Shown here in pieces: positions 43,968 to 55,006 of a stretch of 59,856 bases of DNA. A model generated the notes under the pieces. The model made no database searches. It was given only the letters and a program-made list of their open reading frames with translations, and was not told the DNA's origin. Made by a program: the position numbers and the translations under genes. The DNA is from Methylobacterium sp. J-088 (lineage in GTDB: Bacteria > Pseudomonadota > Alphaproteobacteria > Rhizobiales > Beijerinckiaceae): assembly GCF_022829295.1 (NCBI RefSeq), contig NZ_JAKSYH010000269.1:1-59856 (forward strand), in the 5' to 3' direction. Each line of letters opens with the position of its first letter. Position 1 is the first letter of the stretch.

Positions 43968-45344
43968 ATGACTCCGACCGGAACGCCCCCGCGCAGCCTC
44001 ACCGCCATCGTGCTCGCGGCCGGGAAGGGCACGCGGATGCGTTCGGATCTGCCGAAGGTGCTCCACCGGATCGCCGGCCGGAGCATGCTCGGCCATGTCC
44101 TGGCCGCCGTGCAGGCGGCCGGCGCCGGGCGGATCGCCGTTGTGGCCGAGCCCGGACGCGACGATGTCGCCGCCGAGATCGCGAAGGCCGCCCCCGGCGC
44201 GCAGATCTTCCCGCAGGCCGAGCGTCTGGGCACCGCCCACGCGGTGCTGGCGGCCCGCGACGTGCTCGCCGATCCCGACGACGACGTGGTCATTGCGTTC
44301 GGCGACACGCCGCTCGTCACCGCCGAGACCTTGCTGAGGCTGCGCGCGCCGCTGGCCGAGGGTGCGGCCATCGCGGTTCTGGCCTTCGAGAGCCCGTCGC
44401 CCGCTGGGTACGGGCGCGTACTGACCGAGGGTAGCCGGGTCCTGGCGATCCGCGAGGAGAAGGATGCGAGCGCGGCGGAACGGGCCGTCACCCTGTGCAA
44501 TGCCGGGCTGATGGTGCTGTCCGGGCGGCATGCCCTGTCGCTGCTCACCCGCATCGGCAACGACAACGCCGCGGGCGAATACTACCTGCCGGATGCGGTG
44601 GCGCTCGCGGTGGCGGACGGCCTGTCGGTCACCGTCGTGCCGGTGGACGAGTCGGAGGCGCAGGGCGTCAACGACCGGGTGCAGCTCAGCGTCGCCGAAG
44701 CGGCGATTCAGGGCCGGCTCCGGCGCAACGCCATGCTGGGCGGCGCCACCCTGATCGCCCCTGAAACGGTGTTCCTGAGCTACGACACGATGCTCGGGCG
44801 CGACGTGATGGTGGAGCCCAACGTGGTGTTCGGCCCGGGCGTGCGGATCGGCGACAGCTGCACCGTGCGGTCCTTCGCCCATCTCACCGAGACCGAGCTG
44901 AAGGCGGGCGTCCGGATCGGGCCGTTCGTGCGCCTGCGAGGCCATGCGGTGCTGGAGACCGGCGCCGAACTCGGCAACTTCGTCGAGCTGAAGAATGCCC
45001 GGATGGGGGCCGGCGCCAAGGCGGCGCACCTGACCTATCTCGGTGACGCCGACATCGGCGCGAAGGCCAATATCGGCGCCGGCACGATCACTTGCAATTA
45101 CGACGGGGTGCTCAAGCACCGCACCACGATCGGCGCCCACGCGTTCATCGGCTCGAACGCCGCGCTGGTTGCGCCGGTGACCGTAGGGGAGGGGGCCTAC
45201 GTGGCGTCCGGCTCGGTCATCACCGACGACGTTCCCGCGGACGCCATGGCGGTCGCCCGCGGCCGGCAGGCGGTGAAGCCCGGCTGGGCCAAGCTGAAGC
45301 GGGCGGCGCTGCTCGCCGAGAAGGCCTTGCGCGGGGGGCGTTGA
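43968..45344 (+). CDS. glmU: Bifunctional UDP-N-acetylglucosamine pyrophosphorylase / glucosamine-1-phosphate N-acetyltransferase
   Basis: 458 residues. The N-domain (about 1-230) has LAAGKGTRMRS and GDTPLVT, nucleotidyltransferase; the C-domain has hexapeptide repeats with ETGAELGNFVELKN and NYDG near 375. It makes UDP-GlcNAc for peptidoglycan and glycans. ATG 43968 (CCCGCG before) is taken; a longer frame from 43737 would overlap the end of rpoN. Its usual partner GlmS lies 3.8 kb away. Confidence 0.95.
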   Translation: MTPTGTPPRSLTAIVLAAGKGTRMRSDLPKVLHRIAGRSMLGHVLAAVQAAGAGRIAVVAEPGRDDVAAEIAKAAPGAQIFPQAERLGTAHAVLAARDVLADPDDDVVIAFGDTPLVTAETLLRLRAPLAEGAAIAVLAFESPSPAGYGRVLTEGSRVLAIREEKDASAAERAVTLCNAGLMVLSGRHALSLLTRIGNDNAAGEYYLPDAVALAVADGLSVTVVPVDESEAQGVNDRVQLSVAEAAIQGRLRRNAMLGGATLIAPETVFLSYDTMLGRDVMVEPNVVFGPGVRIGDSCTVRSFAHLTETELKAGVRIGPFVRLRGHAVLETGAELGNFVELKNARMGAGAKAAHLTYLGDADIGAKANIGAGTITCNYDGVLKHRTTIGAHAFIGSNAALVAPVTVGEGAYVASGSVITDDVPADAMAVARGRQAVKPGWAKLKRAALLAEKALRGGR

Positions 45345-45873
45345 GGCGCGGGGATCCGGGGGCTGCTCCCCAGCGGCTTGATCGTACGGCGGCCGGTTAC
45401 GACCCAACCCAGCCGTCTGGACTGCTGTCGGCAATTCTCCGAAGCAGCCGTTCGTCAGATCTCCAATGGCTTCGGCTCGGGCGGAAACTGGGCTTGGCCT
45501 CTCGTGCTGAGGCGGACGCTCTACTTTTGGCCTTCAACGGCAGCCGCTGGTCGTCGAAGCATGCGCCGAAGCAGGTATCCTCAGCGCTAGCCCGCTTCGA
45601 ACAGGCCGTCTTCCTTCACAGCACCAGACCAGCTTGGCAGCTATTGGCCATACCCCCTAAATAAATTTGTCAAATTTGGTTGCCGGCAATTTATACAACG
45701 CGCAAAATCCATTGATGCATGGCATCATGGCCAAGGTGACACGCCGAAGTGAGTGTCATCGAGTTCGGATTTATTGCAGTTCGAACATGAAACTTTCCAA
45801 GCCGAAGCTGCTTCCGACAAGTGGAGCTGAAATCCGGGGGTTAGAAAAATTTATACACGTTAGGAGGTGTTCC
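45345..45873. other. Intergenic, 529 bases; AT-rich right half
   Basis: No gene is supported. The part from 45640 is AT-rich and contains the promoter listed separately. It lies between glmU and the dehydrogenase gene and could be the left edge of inserted DNA. Confidence 0.4.
45667..45695 (+). promoter_or_regulatory. Putative sigma-70-type promoter of the dehydrogenase gene
   Basis: TTGTCA (45667-45672), a 17-base spacer and TTTATA (45690-45695). The leader to the ATG at 45874 is about 170 bases. It sits in AT-rich DNA and matches the consensus well by the standards of this genome. Confidence 0.45.
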
Positions 45874-47046
45874 ATGAGAGCGCTGGTTTGGCATGGCACT
45901 GAGGACATCCGCTGCGATACGGTCCCGGACCCCAAAATCGAGCATGACCGCGACGCCATCATCAAGGTCACCGCCTGCGCAATCTGCGGCTCGGACCTGC
46001 ACCTCTACGACCACTTCATGCCCGGCATGGAGAAGGGCGACGTCATGGGCCACGAGTTCATGGGCGAAGTCGTCGAGACCGGCAAAGGCGTCAACGGTGC
46101 GCTCAGGAAGGGCGAGCGCATCGTCGTGCCGTTCACAATCATCTGTGGCGAGTGCGACCAGTGTAAGCGCGGCTTCTTCTCGGTCTGCGAACGCTCGAAC
46201 CGCAACAAGGATATTGCCGACAAAGCCTTCGGGCACACCACCGCAGGACTGTTCGGGTACACTCATCTCACCGGCGGGTATCAGGGCGGGCAGGCCGAGT
46301 ACGTCCGCGTGCCGTTTGCCGACAAGACGCACATCAAGGTGCCGGAGAACCTGAGCGACGAGCAGGTGCTGTTCCTCGGCGACATCTTTCCCACCGGCTG
46401 GCAGGCGGCGGTGCAGGCCGATATCCAGCCAACCGATACGGTCGCGATCTGGGGCGCTGGTCCCGTCGGCCAGATGACGCTGCGCTCTGCGCTGCTGCTC
46501 GGGGCGAAGCAGGTGGTCTGCATCGACAGCGTGCCCGAGCGCCTGGAGATGGCGCGCGCTGGCGGTGCGATCACAGTCGACAATAGCCAGGAAAGCACGG
46601 TCGAGCGTCTGAACGAACTCACGGGCGGCAAGGGCCCGGAGAAGTGCATCGATGCGGTCGGTATGGAGGCACATTCGCCGCGCGCGCTCGAACATGCCTA
46701 CGACCGCGTCAAGCAGGCGGTGATGCTGGAGAGCGACCGCGCTTCAGTGCTGCGCGAGATGATCTACGTCTGCCGTCCCGCCGGCATCCTCTCGATCCCG
46801 GGCGTTTATGGCGGGCTCATCGACAAGGTGCCGATGGGAGCCCTCATGAACAAGGGACTGACCATCCGCACGGGGCAGACCCACGTGAACCGTTGGACCG
46901 ACGACCTCGTCAAACGCATCGCCGACGGTCAGATCGACCCCTCCTTCGTCATCACTCACCGGGCCAAGCTCGAACAAGGGCCCGAGATGTACAAGACGTT
47001 CCGCGACAAGAGGGACAACTGCATCAAGGTTGTGCTCAGACCCTGA
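45874..47046 (+). CDS. Zinc-dependent alcohol/formaldehyde dehydrogenase-like
   Basis: 390 residues, MDR family. Catalytic zinc: CAICGSDLH (Cys37-type) and GHEF; structural zinc: CGECDQCKRGFFSVC. NAD site GAGPVG at about 195. An insertion (RNKDIADKAFGHTTAGLFGY) is like glutathione-independent formaldehyde dehydrogenases and related ADHs. The ribosome site TAGGAGG, five bases before ATG 45874, is the strongest in the window. It would oxidise an alcohol or aldehyde with NAD. Its exact substrate is unclear. Confidence 0.88.
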   Translation: MRALVWHGTEDIRCDTVPDPKIEHDRDAIIKVTACAICGSDLHLYDHFMPGMEKGDVMGHEFMGEVVETGKGVNGALRKGERIVVPFTIICGECDQCKRGFFSVCERSNRNKDIADKAFGHTTAGLFGYTHLTGGYQGGQAEYVRVPFADKTHIKVPENLSDEQVLFLGDIFPTGWQAAVQADIQPTDTVAIWGAGPVGQMTLRSALLLGAKQVVCIDSVPERLEMARAGGAITVDNSQESTVERLNELTGGKGPEKCIDAVGMEAHSPRALEHAYDRVKQAVMLESDRASVLREMIYVCRPAGILSIPGVYGGLIDKVPMGALMNKGLTIRTGQTHVNRWTDDLVKRIADGQIDPSFVITHRAKLEQGPEMYKTFRDKRDNCIKVVLRP

Positions 47047-47118
47047 GAGGTTCGGCGGCCCGTCGCGCTACGGCGGGCCTGCTCACTTGGCCATCCCTGC
47101 TGCAGCGAGGAAATCAGC

Positions 47119-47724
47119 ATGTCCGAGACCATGTCTCAACGCCGCCGGAGCGGTGCTCCTGATCGCTCAGAGTTGCCGAGCTATCTCGTATCAGATCCGC
47201 GCCGAAGGCGGGGTCCCTCAACCAGAGAACTTGCCCAAGGCTTATGTTGTTTCTCGATCGGCCTCGGGTTGACGGAAGTGGCGTGCGGCGGCGCCATCGC
47301 ACGCTGGCTCGGGATGCCGCGCTCAGCAGCAATCATCCAAGCGTACGGCGTGCGCGAGATCCTGCAAGGGGTCGGGATCTTAGGTGCAAGCGATCCAACC
47401 CCTTGGATCTCGGCACGCGTGGCCGGGGACGCGCTCGATATCGTCACGGTGCTGCCTGGGTTGGAGGGCCACAACCCCCGAAAGGACAATGTGCTGATCG
47501 CTCTGGTGGCTCTGGCCGGCGTCACCGCCGTCGATGTGATCTGTGCACGGAGCCTCTCGGACGCGCCGCTCGCTCCGTCTGAGAAAGTCCGACGCGATTA
47601 TCGCCGCCGCAGCGGCTTCCGGCGTGGCGCCGAGGCGATGCGGGGCGCGGCACGTGACTTCAAACCGCCGCCCGACATCATCGGCCCAGAGGCTATGCGT
47701 CCTTGGGTGCTCACTAACGCCTGA
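47119..47724 (+). CDS. Membrane protein of unknown function
   Basis: 201 residues, ATG 47119 with GAGGAA eight bases upstream. Three hydrophobic segments (about 40-60, 75-92 and 125-145) and the phrases GLGLTEVAC, IIQAYGVREILQG and GDALDIVTVL recall the N-terminal membrane part of Rhizobiales cyclase/SRPBCC-type proteins. The ends are basic and disordered. It lies 72 bases after the dehydrogenase and probably shares its transcript. Confidence 0.65.
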   Translation: MSETMSQRRRSGAPDRSELPSYLVSDPRRRRGPSTRELAQGLCCFSIGLGLTEVACGGAIARWLGMPRSAAIIQAYGVREILQGVGILGASDPTPWISARVAGDALDIVTVLPGLEGHNPRKDNVLIALVALAGVTAVDVICARSLSDAPLAPSEKVRRDYRRRSGFRRGAEAMRGAARDFKPPPDIIGPEAMRPWVLTNA

Positions 47725-47730
47725 GGTTCG

Positions 47731-47865
47731 CATGGAAGCGGACGTCCCCGTTGCCCGCCTTAGGCTGGAAGCGCGGGCGGAAACGACGTCCGCTTCATGG
47801 CAAAGCCGCTCAGAAGCCGACCGGCTCCAATCCACCCTTAGCGGCCATTCAGCATCCGGCTCAAG
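47731..47865 (+). repeat. Degenerate dispersed repeat
   Basis: GAAGCGGACGTC (47732-47743) and GACGTCCGCTTC (about 47785-47796) are perfect 12-base inverted arms. Downstream GAAGCCGACCGGCT and CCACCC resemble the minus strand of 7733-7835, and a shorter similar set lies at 59670-59730. It is in the 330-base gap before the transporter gene, where no gene is seen. Confidence 0.4.
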
Positions 47866-48054
47866 CCAACCGTGCGACCGGCCATGTGCTTGTCCGAAAA
47901 GACACCCTTCGGTTGGTTACTCAGGGAAACGGCCGACGCGCCGACAGCAGGGAGAGGCTCAAACCAACAGCGATGCCCGCGGGCACGCCTGCGCTTGACG
48001 CGCGTCGGCCCAACTGGGACACGGCCGCCGCGTTCCCGGATCCCGACCCGCACG

Positions 48055-48987
48055 ATGCTGCTCAACCGCCTGTTTCCTGTCTGCGCCGTCCTGGCCGCGG
48101 CCGTCGCCTATGGCGCGCCGGGCGTGTTCCTCCCAGTGCTCCCGCACGTCGCCGCCCTGCTGGCCGTGATCATGTTCGCCCTCGGCGTGACGCTGACGCC
48201 CGCGGATTTCGGTCGGATCCTGGCCCGGCCCGCGCCGGTCGCGGCCGGCGTCGTCGTGCATTACCTCGTGATGCCCGCCGCCGCCTGGGCCATCGCCCAT
48301 GCCCTCGGGATGGGTACGGATCTCACGACCGGCATGGTGCTGGTCGGCAGCGTCGCCAGCGGCACGAGTTCCACGCTGATGGTCTACATCGCCGGCGGCG
48401 ATGTCGCCCTGTCGGTGACCATCGCCACGGCCTCGACGCTGGTGGGCCTCGTGGCGACGCCACTCCTGGTGCGCTTCTACGTCGACGCCGCCGTGCCGGT
48501 CGATGTGGCGGGGCTGCTGGCCAGCCTCGTGGAGATCGTGGCCGCACCGGTGGCCCTGGGGCTGGCGCTCAACCGGCTCGCGCCGCGGCTCGTCGGGCGC
48601 CTTGAGCGCGCTCTGCCCGCCGTGTCGATGGTCGCCATCCTGCTGATCATCGGCGCCGTCGTGGCCGGGAGCCGGGCGAGCATCGCCGTGGTCGGGCCGC
48701 TCGTGCTGCTGGCGGTGGTGCTGCACAACGGCGCTGGCTTGGTCTGCGGCTACTGGAGCGGGCGCCTGCTCGGCTTCGACGAGGGCACCTGCCGCACGCT
48801 GGTTCTGGAGGTCGGCATGCAGAATTCCGGCCTCGCGGCGGCGTTGGGCAAGCTCTATTTCTCGCCGCTGGCCGCCCTGCCGGGGGCGGTCTTCTCCGTG
48901 TGGCACAACCTGTCGGGCTCGGTCCTGGCCGGTTACTGGTCGAGCCGGAACCCGACCATCGCCGCACGCGGGACCACGCCCTCGTAG
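48055..48987 (+). CDS. BASS-family transporter (bile acid:sodium symporter type)
   Basis: 310 residues, about ten TMs, with MFALGVTLTPADF and EVGMQNSGLAAAL, the family's signature around the sodium site. ATG 48055 is preferred; a longer frame upstream lies in the repeat and gap. Transports an organic anion with sodium or exports an acid. Its final four helices end before a polar tail. The gene precedes glmS by 158 bases. Confidence 0.85.
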   Translation: MLLNRLFPVCAVLAAAVAYGAPGVFLPVLPHVAALLAVIMFALGVTLTPADFGRILARPAPVAAGVVVHYLVMPAAAWAIAHALGMGTDLTTGMVLVGSVASGTSSTLMVYIAGGDVALSVTIATASTLVGLVATPLLVRFYVDAAVPVDVAGLLASLVEIVAAPVALGLALNRLAPRLVGRLERALPAVSMVAILLIIGAVVAGSRASIAVVGPLVLLAVVLHNGAGLVCGYWSGRLLGFDEGTCRTLVLEVGMQNSGLAAALGKLYFSPLAALPGAVFSVWHNLSGSVLAGYWSSRNPTIAARGTTPS

Positions 48988-49145
48988 CGGGACCGCTGCC
49001 GCGACAGCCTCGATTCGGCCGGGGCTGGCCTTGCGCGGCCCTGATCCGGTACAAGCCACGCTCGGCCAAGGCCTGAGCGAACGGCCCGGACCTTGCGCGG
49101 CGCGTCCGCGCGCGGCCACCCGGGCGTCAAAGCGAGAGACATCCC

Positions 49146-50972
<1,827 letters not shown>

Positions 50973-51010
50973 CCGCGCCTTCGCGCACGCCCTGTTGTGT
51001 CCGGCGAATG

Positions 51011-51085
51011 AAGTTGGGTGAAAAAATAAAGTCGGGTGAAATAATTAGTCGAGTGAAACATGCGAGTAAATAAAGTCGGGTGAAA
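51011..51085 (+). repeat. Array of GTCGGGTGAAA-type short direct repeats
   Basis: Copies at 51011-51023 (AAGTTGGGTGAAA), 51028-51041 (AAAGTCGGGTGAAA), 51047-51058 (AGTCGAGTGAAA) and 51072-51084 (AAAGTCGGGTGAA), plus a partial CGAGTAAA at 51063-51070. Spacing is 17, 19 and 25 bases. They lie 38 bases after the glmS stop. Multiple short repeats like these are seen at IS21-type ends or in operator arrays. Confidence 0.6.
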
Positions 51086-51198
51086 CTGAACCTCTCACAG
51101 GGGGCGTCGGCATAGGGCCATTATATCGCCCCCAAAAAGCCGCGCCCCAATCCTGTCCCATGGGTACCAAACGCCCAACGCAAAGCCGTCTGGCTCGA

Positions 51199-52602
51199 TC
51201 ACCGGCCGGCGTTTCCAGGAGATTCTGGCTGCAGTGACGTTGTCGGAGGAACCTTGGGTGGGTCTGGTGACGGAAATGGCGGTGCTGCACTAGGAGCCGG
51301 GCTTGGCTGAGGTGCCGCCGACTTTTCTTGAAGCTTGTCCGGCACGCCTAGTGTCGGATTTCTTTGGGCAGGCGTCGCGGCCGCCGGGACTGGGGTCGCT
51401 GCCGACGCCGAAAGCTCACCCGACCAACAGCTCATGTAAGGAACGTTGGTCACTCGATACGCGACGAACGTGGCTACCGCTGCGCCGACGACTGCGAGCA
51501 CTCCAACAAACCCCAGAAACCGCCGCTGCCATTTTATGCGACCGGCAAGGGTGACGAAGATCGTATCGAACTGATCGCTGACTGCCGCAAAGTCCCGTTG
51601 GAACTTGGTTTTTTGGCGCGCGATATCGTCGGAGATGGACGCGAGGGTCGCCCACTGATTTCCGATGGCGATCGCCAAGAGCGCGACGAAGATCCACGCC
51701 CCTACGACGACGGCGAAGTTGGTCCAGAACTCGACGCCGCAGGCCGATGCGACTTTCAGCTGCGAGGCGACGATAACAGTCGCGACGGGGATGCCGAGCA
51801 ATTGGGTTTGGATATCGATGATCGTTTTGTGGATCTTGTTGAGATAATCGATGCGCGCGGCTTCGATCTCGTTGCGGATCTTCGAGTAGGAGAAGCTGGA
51901 CGCGAACAGCTTGTAGCCGTTGCGGACCTCCTCGTTCACCGCGCCGAGGTTCGCGATGAGGTGTCGAAATCGACCGGCAACCGGCTGAGACGCACAGATG
52001 CCGATGACCGCTTCGGCGAGGATCGCGAGTTTCTGATCTCTGTGAATTTCGTCGGCGCAGGCATTGAGAATGGCGTCGGCGTCGGAGACGCTCACACGGT
52101 CCAAGTCGGCGGCCGTATACGCCAGCGGAACGCTGAACTTGCCATCCTTGATGAAGATCAATTCCCTTTTGGATTGATCGACATCAGCCGCCGCTTCGCC
52201 GACGAGCTTCGTGACCTCAAGGACCTTGCGATAGGTCCCCAAGCGCTCGGGGCAGGGGGCGATGTCCGGAGTGATACCGCCGTCGATGACGAAATAAGCG
52301 CGTGGCTCTTTGACCCGCGCATCCGGCGTATCCAACAATCCGTCGAAGTCACGAACCAGGGGCCCGAGCGCAGTCCGCGGGGGGCCAACGCGGACTGATA
52401 CGATTTGGCCAACGCGAAGCGCGTCGACGTCCTCAACCACAGCGATGTCCGCATCGGCGGCGACATCCTGGTCATCTTCGATGAGTTGGATGACCTCCAG
52501 GACTTCAGAGGTCGCAATCGACAGCCTTCCCTGATCGCTGTTCTGATCGAAGGCGATATGACGATACAGCAGGGTCAGCTGGTCGAACGTGATCCTAGCC
52601 AT
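51199..52602 (-). CDS. Two-TM protein coupled to NdpA-like gene
   Basis: 467 residues. A soluble N-terminal 230 residues rich in Asp, Glu and Val, a helical middle ending at the first hydrophobic stretch (about 312-345, FWTNFAVVVGAWIFVALLAIAIG), a cytoplasmic helical loop, and a second TM (about 375-398). The last 85 residues are Pro/Ala/Ser-rich and would be disordered. ATG 52602 overlaps the NdpA-like gene's stop by eight bases. I do not recognise the family. The coupling says it works with the NdpA-like protein. Confidence 0.65.
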   Translation of the reverse strand: MARITFDQLTLLYRHIAFDQNSDQGRLSIATSEVLEVIQLIEDDQDVAADADIAVVEDVDALRVGQIVSVRVGPPRTALGPLVRDFDGLLDTPDARVKEPRAYFVIDGGITPDIAPCPERLGTYRKVLEVTKLVGEAAADVDQSKRELIFIKDGKFSVPLAYTAADLDRVSVSDADAILNACADEIHRDQKLAILAEAVIGICASQPVAGRFRHLIANLGAVNEEVRNGYKLFASSFSYSKIRNEIEAARIDYLNKIHKTIIDIQTQLLGIPVATVIVASQLKVASACGVEFWTNFAVVVGAWIFVALLAIAIGNQWATLASISDDIARQKTKFQRDFAAVSDQFDTIFVTLAGRIKWQRRFLGFVGVLAVVGAAVATFVAYRVTNVPYMSCWSGELSASAATPVPAAATPAQRNPTLGVPDKLQEKSAAPQPSPAPSAAPPFPSPDPPKVPPTTSLQPESPGNAGR

Positions 52603-53605
52603 CTTGGCTGTACTCGGCACGCAACTGCGCTTTGAGATCCTCTGGCAGGCCCGACAACGTGAGGGTGTTGTCCTCAGCGTTGAACCGCACGTTTCCGCGG
52701 GTGATCGCGTCTCGGTTGAACTCGATGCTCCAGGTTGGAGTCTTGCCCTTGAATTTGACGAGCGATCCGAGGGGTCGGCGATCGGGCACGAACCCATCGT
52801 TGAGGCGAAGATCCGGATTGGCCAGAGCCGTCATGAGCCTCTCGGGATCCTGCGGGCTCAATTCGTTGGCGAGAGCCTCGAAGCTGAGTTCCTCCTGGGC
52901 CTTGGCCGACCGCTCGCAGATGGCTTTTGCGCGGGCGAGGAAGTCATCCTTGACCGACGTGTCCATAGCTTCATCGGTGGCGAACGCCATCAAGGCCTGG
53001 ACGAGATCGGTCGTGTCACGTCGGTTCTCGACCGTGAGATCACAGCCAAGGAACTCCTTGAAGTACTCGGAGACTTCCCGCTTGCCCTTCAGGAAGCCGA
53101 TGTAGCGCTCCTCGCCACTGTCCCAGCCGGTCATGTTGATGCGGCCCGCGAACCGAAATCCATCCATGTCGAGGTGGCGGACATCGCGAACATCGAGGTC
53201 GCTCGTCATCGACGCCCCGAGCTTCTCGTTGACGATCGCGATGAGGAGGTACTGCCGTTCTTCGCGCTCGAATTGGGCGAAGAAGACGTGGCCACCTGTG
53301 GCCGCGCCCTTGTAGCCAGCCTGAGCTTTGAGCGTTTCCATCATCTTGTGCGTCAACGTCGTGAAATCGCTGGGCTTGACGTCCAGGTAGGCGCGAAGAT
53401 GCTTTTTGGTGGGTAGACGATCTTCATCGACCGCGAATTTGCCGTAAGATTTGGAGGTTCGCTTGGCGTAGAGATTAGTCAGGTCGTCGATCACGCGTTG
53501 CATGGTCTGAGTAACTTTCAGATCGCTTTTCCCGTGTTTTACGACGAAAGCCCCCTGGGTTTTGGTCAGGTCGTGGATCGCGACGCGGATAATGGTGTTT
53601 GTCAC
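52595..53605 (-). CDS. NdpA/YejK-like nucleoid-associated protein
   Basis: 336 residues, the size of E. coli YejK (335). GTG 53605 with a GGAGGA site immediately upstream is chosen; it gives VTNTIIRVAIHDLTKT. It matches the 37-kDa nucleoid-associated family (IAIVNEKLGASM, DLDVRDVRHLDMDGF, EFLGCDL). The family binds DNA in the nucleoid. A chromosomal core copy is expected elsewhere; this one, in an accessory island and coupled to a membrane protein, is probably a specialised version. Confidence 0.75.
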   Translation of the reverse strand: MTNTIIRVAIHDLTKTQGAFVVKHGKSDLKVTQTMQRVIDDLTNLYAKRTSKSYGKFAVDEDRLPTKKHLRAYLDVKPSDFTTLTHKMMETLKAQAGYKGAATGGHVFFAQFEREERQYLLIAIVNEKLGASMTSDLDVRDVRHLDMDGFRFAGRINMTGWDSGEERYIGFLKGKREVSEYFKEFLGCDLTVENRRDTTDLVQALMAFATDEAMDTSVKDDFLARAKAICERSAKAQEELSFEALANELSPQDPERLMTALANPDLRLNDGFVPDRRPLGSLVKFKGKTPTWSIEFNRDAITRGNVRFNAEDNTLTLSGLPEDLKAQLRAEYSQDG

Positions 53606-54170
53606 CTGTCCTCCCGGCGGCGAATGCGACGACCTCAGGTGTCGTTCACTGCGGCCGAGATTGGCTGGGCGCAAGGACGCTGACAACCCAGACGATGCGA
53701 TCGAGCCCCTGTCTCTCGCTTCTCCCACGTCCAATTCGAACGTGCAGGCGCTGGACCCGCGTTCACGTGACCTCCTATTTACACCTTGAACAAAACAAGA
53801 ACAAGCGTCGCTTGGCAACTGCGCGCCTGCTACGTAGAGGCGCAGAAGTCTCCTCTGCTGATTGCCAATGCGGATTTTGCAGACGGCGCGTTCCCGGGCC
53901 TCAGACTGCGAGGGGGTCGATCGATTTGGCCGTGTCGTCGCGCGCTGATCGAGTACCGAAACCGGTGGCTAAGTCGCAGCATATACTCGGCATTCGCGCT
54001 AGACGCTGATGCATTCATCCCCGTTATCCACACCCCCCTTGATCGGAGCCGGCCTCGAGCAGCGTCCGACCTTGATGTAGAACAGAAAGTGAACAGAATG
54101 CGCGAAGCCCTCGGCTCCTTCGCATTGGCTGAGAGAGGTCATTCGCGTTCACGGAGGCGGCACAGCGGCG
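53606..54170. other. Intergenic, 565 bases, no gene supported
   Basis: Mixed composition, less GC-rich than the core. Candidate reading frames are disordered and lack ribosome sites. It probably contains the promoter of the NdpA-like gene (minus) at its left end. Confidence 0.4.
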
Positions 54171-54542
54171 ATGAGTGCTATCTGCGAAGTCTGTGGCCGC
54201 CGACATATTATCATGGCCAATCCGAGGTTGTGCCTCGCCTGCGCGGTCGGCCTCACTCATCGGTGCCCGGGATGCCAGGAGGTCGTACCCGGATCCGGGA
54301 ATGCTCCCTATTACCCCTGCACTCGCCGTCGTCTTGCCTGGCTGGCGATCGGGGCGGAAGCCCGAACGATCTCCCACCCGTGGCTCGCCGAATTATTCAG
54401 GGCGTTCTGCAAGAGCGGAAGCATCCCGCTTGAGGCTAAGATCGCGGACGATCGGATCGCCCGCGCAGCCGCCGCCTGCCGTCGCATCGCGCTTCACGTT
54501 ACAGATCCCACGGACCTCGCGATGGAGAGGCAGCCAAGCTGA
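54171..54542 (+). CDS. Small zinc-ribbon protein, possibly a truncated integrase
   Basis: 123 residues. CEVCGRRH, CLACAVG, CPGCQEVV and a later C form two Cys-pair knuckles in the first 50 residues, followed by a helical part (HPWLAELFRAFCKSG). The layout recalls the zinc-finger N-terminus of some Rhizobiales phage-type integrases, but the catalytic domain is absent. Its last base is the first of the next gene's ATG (TGATG), suggesting coupling. It could be a broken integrase or a small DNA-binding protein. Confidence 0.45.
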   Translation: MSAICEVCGRRHIIMANPRLCLACAVGLTHRCPGCQEVVPGSGNAPYYPCTRRRLAWLAIGAEARTISHPWLAELFRAFCKSGSIPLEAKIADDRIARAAAACRRIALHVTDPTDLAMERQPS

Positions 54543-55006
54543 TGCTGTCAGATTGCTCTCCAAGCTGTCGTAGAATGTTGATGCGATCGCGCGGCGCGAC
54601 CTGCGTTGCACGCGCTGCCCAGATCGATCGGGCCGTCGAGCAGCGAGGCTCGGCAAGTACAAACGATCTCGTGATCAGATTTAGTGTAGAGTGCGGATTT
54701 TCATCTAAAAGTCTTGATCGATCTCGGACTTCTATCAGTACATGGGTCGATGACTTCGTGCTTACTGCGATAGAAAAGCGTTCATGTGGTCCACATACGT
54801 GCGAATTGATCGCCTCAATCGCCGGGTCTAGTGTGGCTTGTATCAGGAAGTCCCTGTGCCAGCGGCACGGATATGGGATTGCGACAGGTGTCTTGAATGA
54901 CTTGAACCCTCTGGCAACGTCCGCCTTTGATCCTGAGTCAAAGAACAGGGACTGTTTCTCGCCAAAACCAGTCACTGGATATATCTACACTTTCCATGAT
55001 CGATAG
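54542..55006 (+). CDS. Hypothetical protein, coupled to zinc-ribbon gene
   Basis: 154 residues starting at the TGATG junction; a GAGAGG site lies about 11 bases upstream. Cys- and Ser-rich, with a helical middle (STWVDDFVLTAIEK). Codon use is more AT-rich than the core. No recognised family. If the previous gene is a decayed integrase, this could be its frameshifted continuation. Confidence 0.35.
   Translation: MLSDCSPSCRRMLMRSRGATCVARAAQIDRAVEQRGSASTNDLVIRFSVECGFSSKSLDRSRTSISTWVDDFVLTAIEKRSCGPHTCELIASIAGSSVACIRKSLCQRHGYGIATGVLNDLNPLATSAFDPESKNRDCFSPKPVTGYIYTFHDR

Noticed and set aside
42569..45434. Long minus-strand frames over rpoN and glmU
   Set aside because: No recognisable domains, and both plus-strand genes have full family signatures.
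51011..51085. CRISPR array
   Set aside because: Repeats are only about 13 bases, with uneven 4-13 base spacers and no cas genes.
53786..54433. Plus-strand frame of about 215 codons right of the NdpA-like gene
   Set aside because: No ribosome site, low-complexity Ser/Arg-rich, and it runs through the zinc-ribbon gene in another frame.
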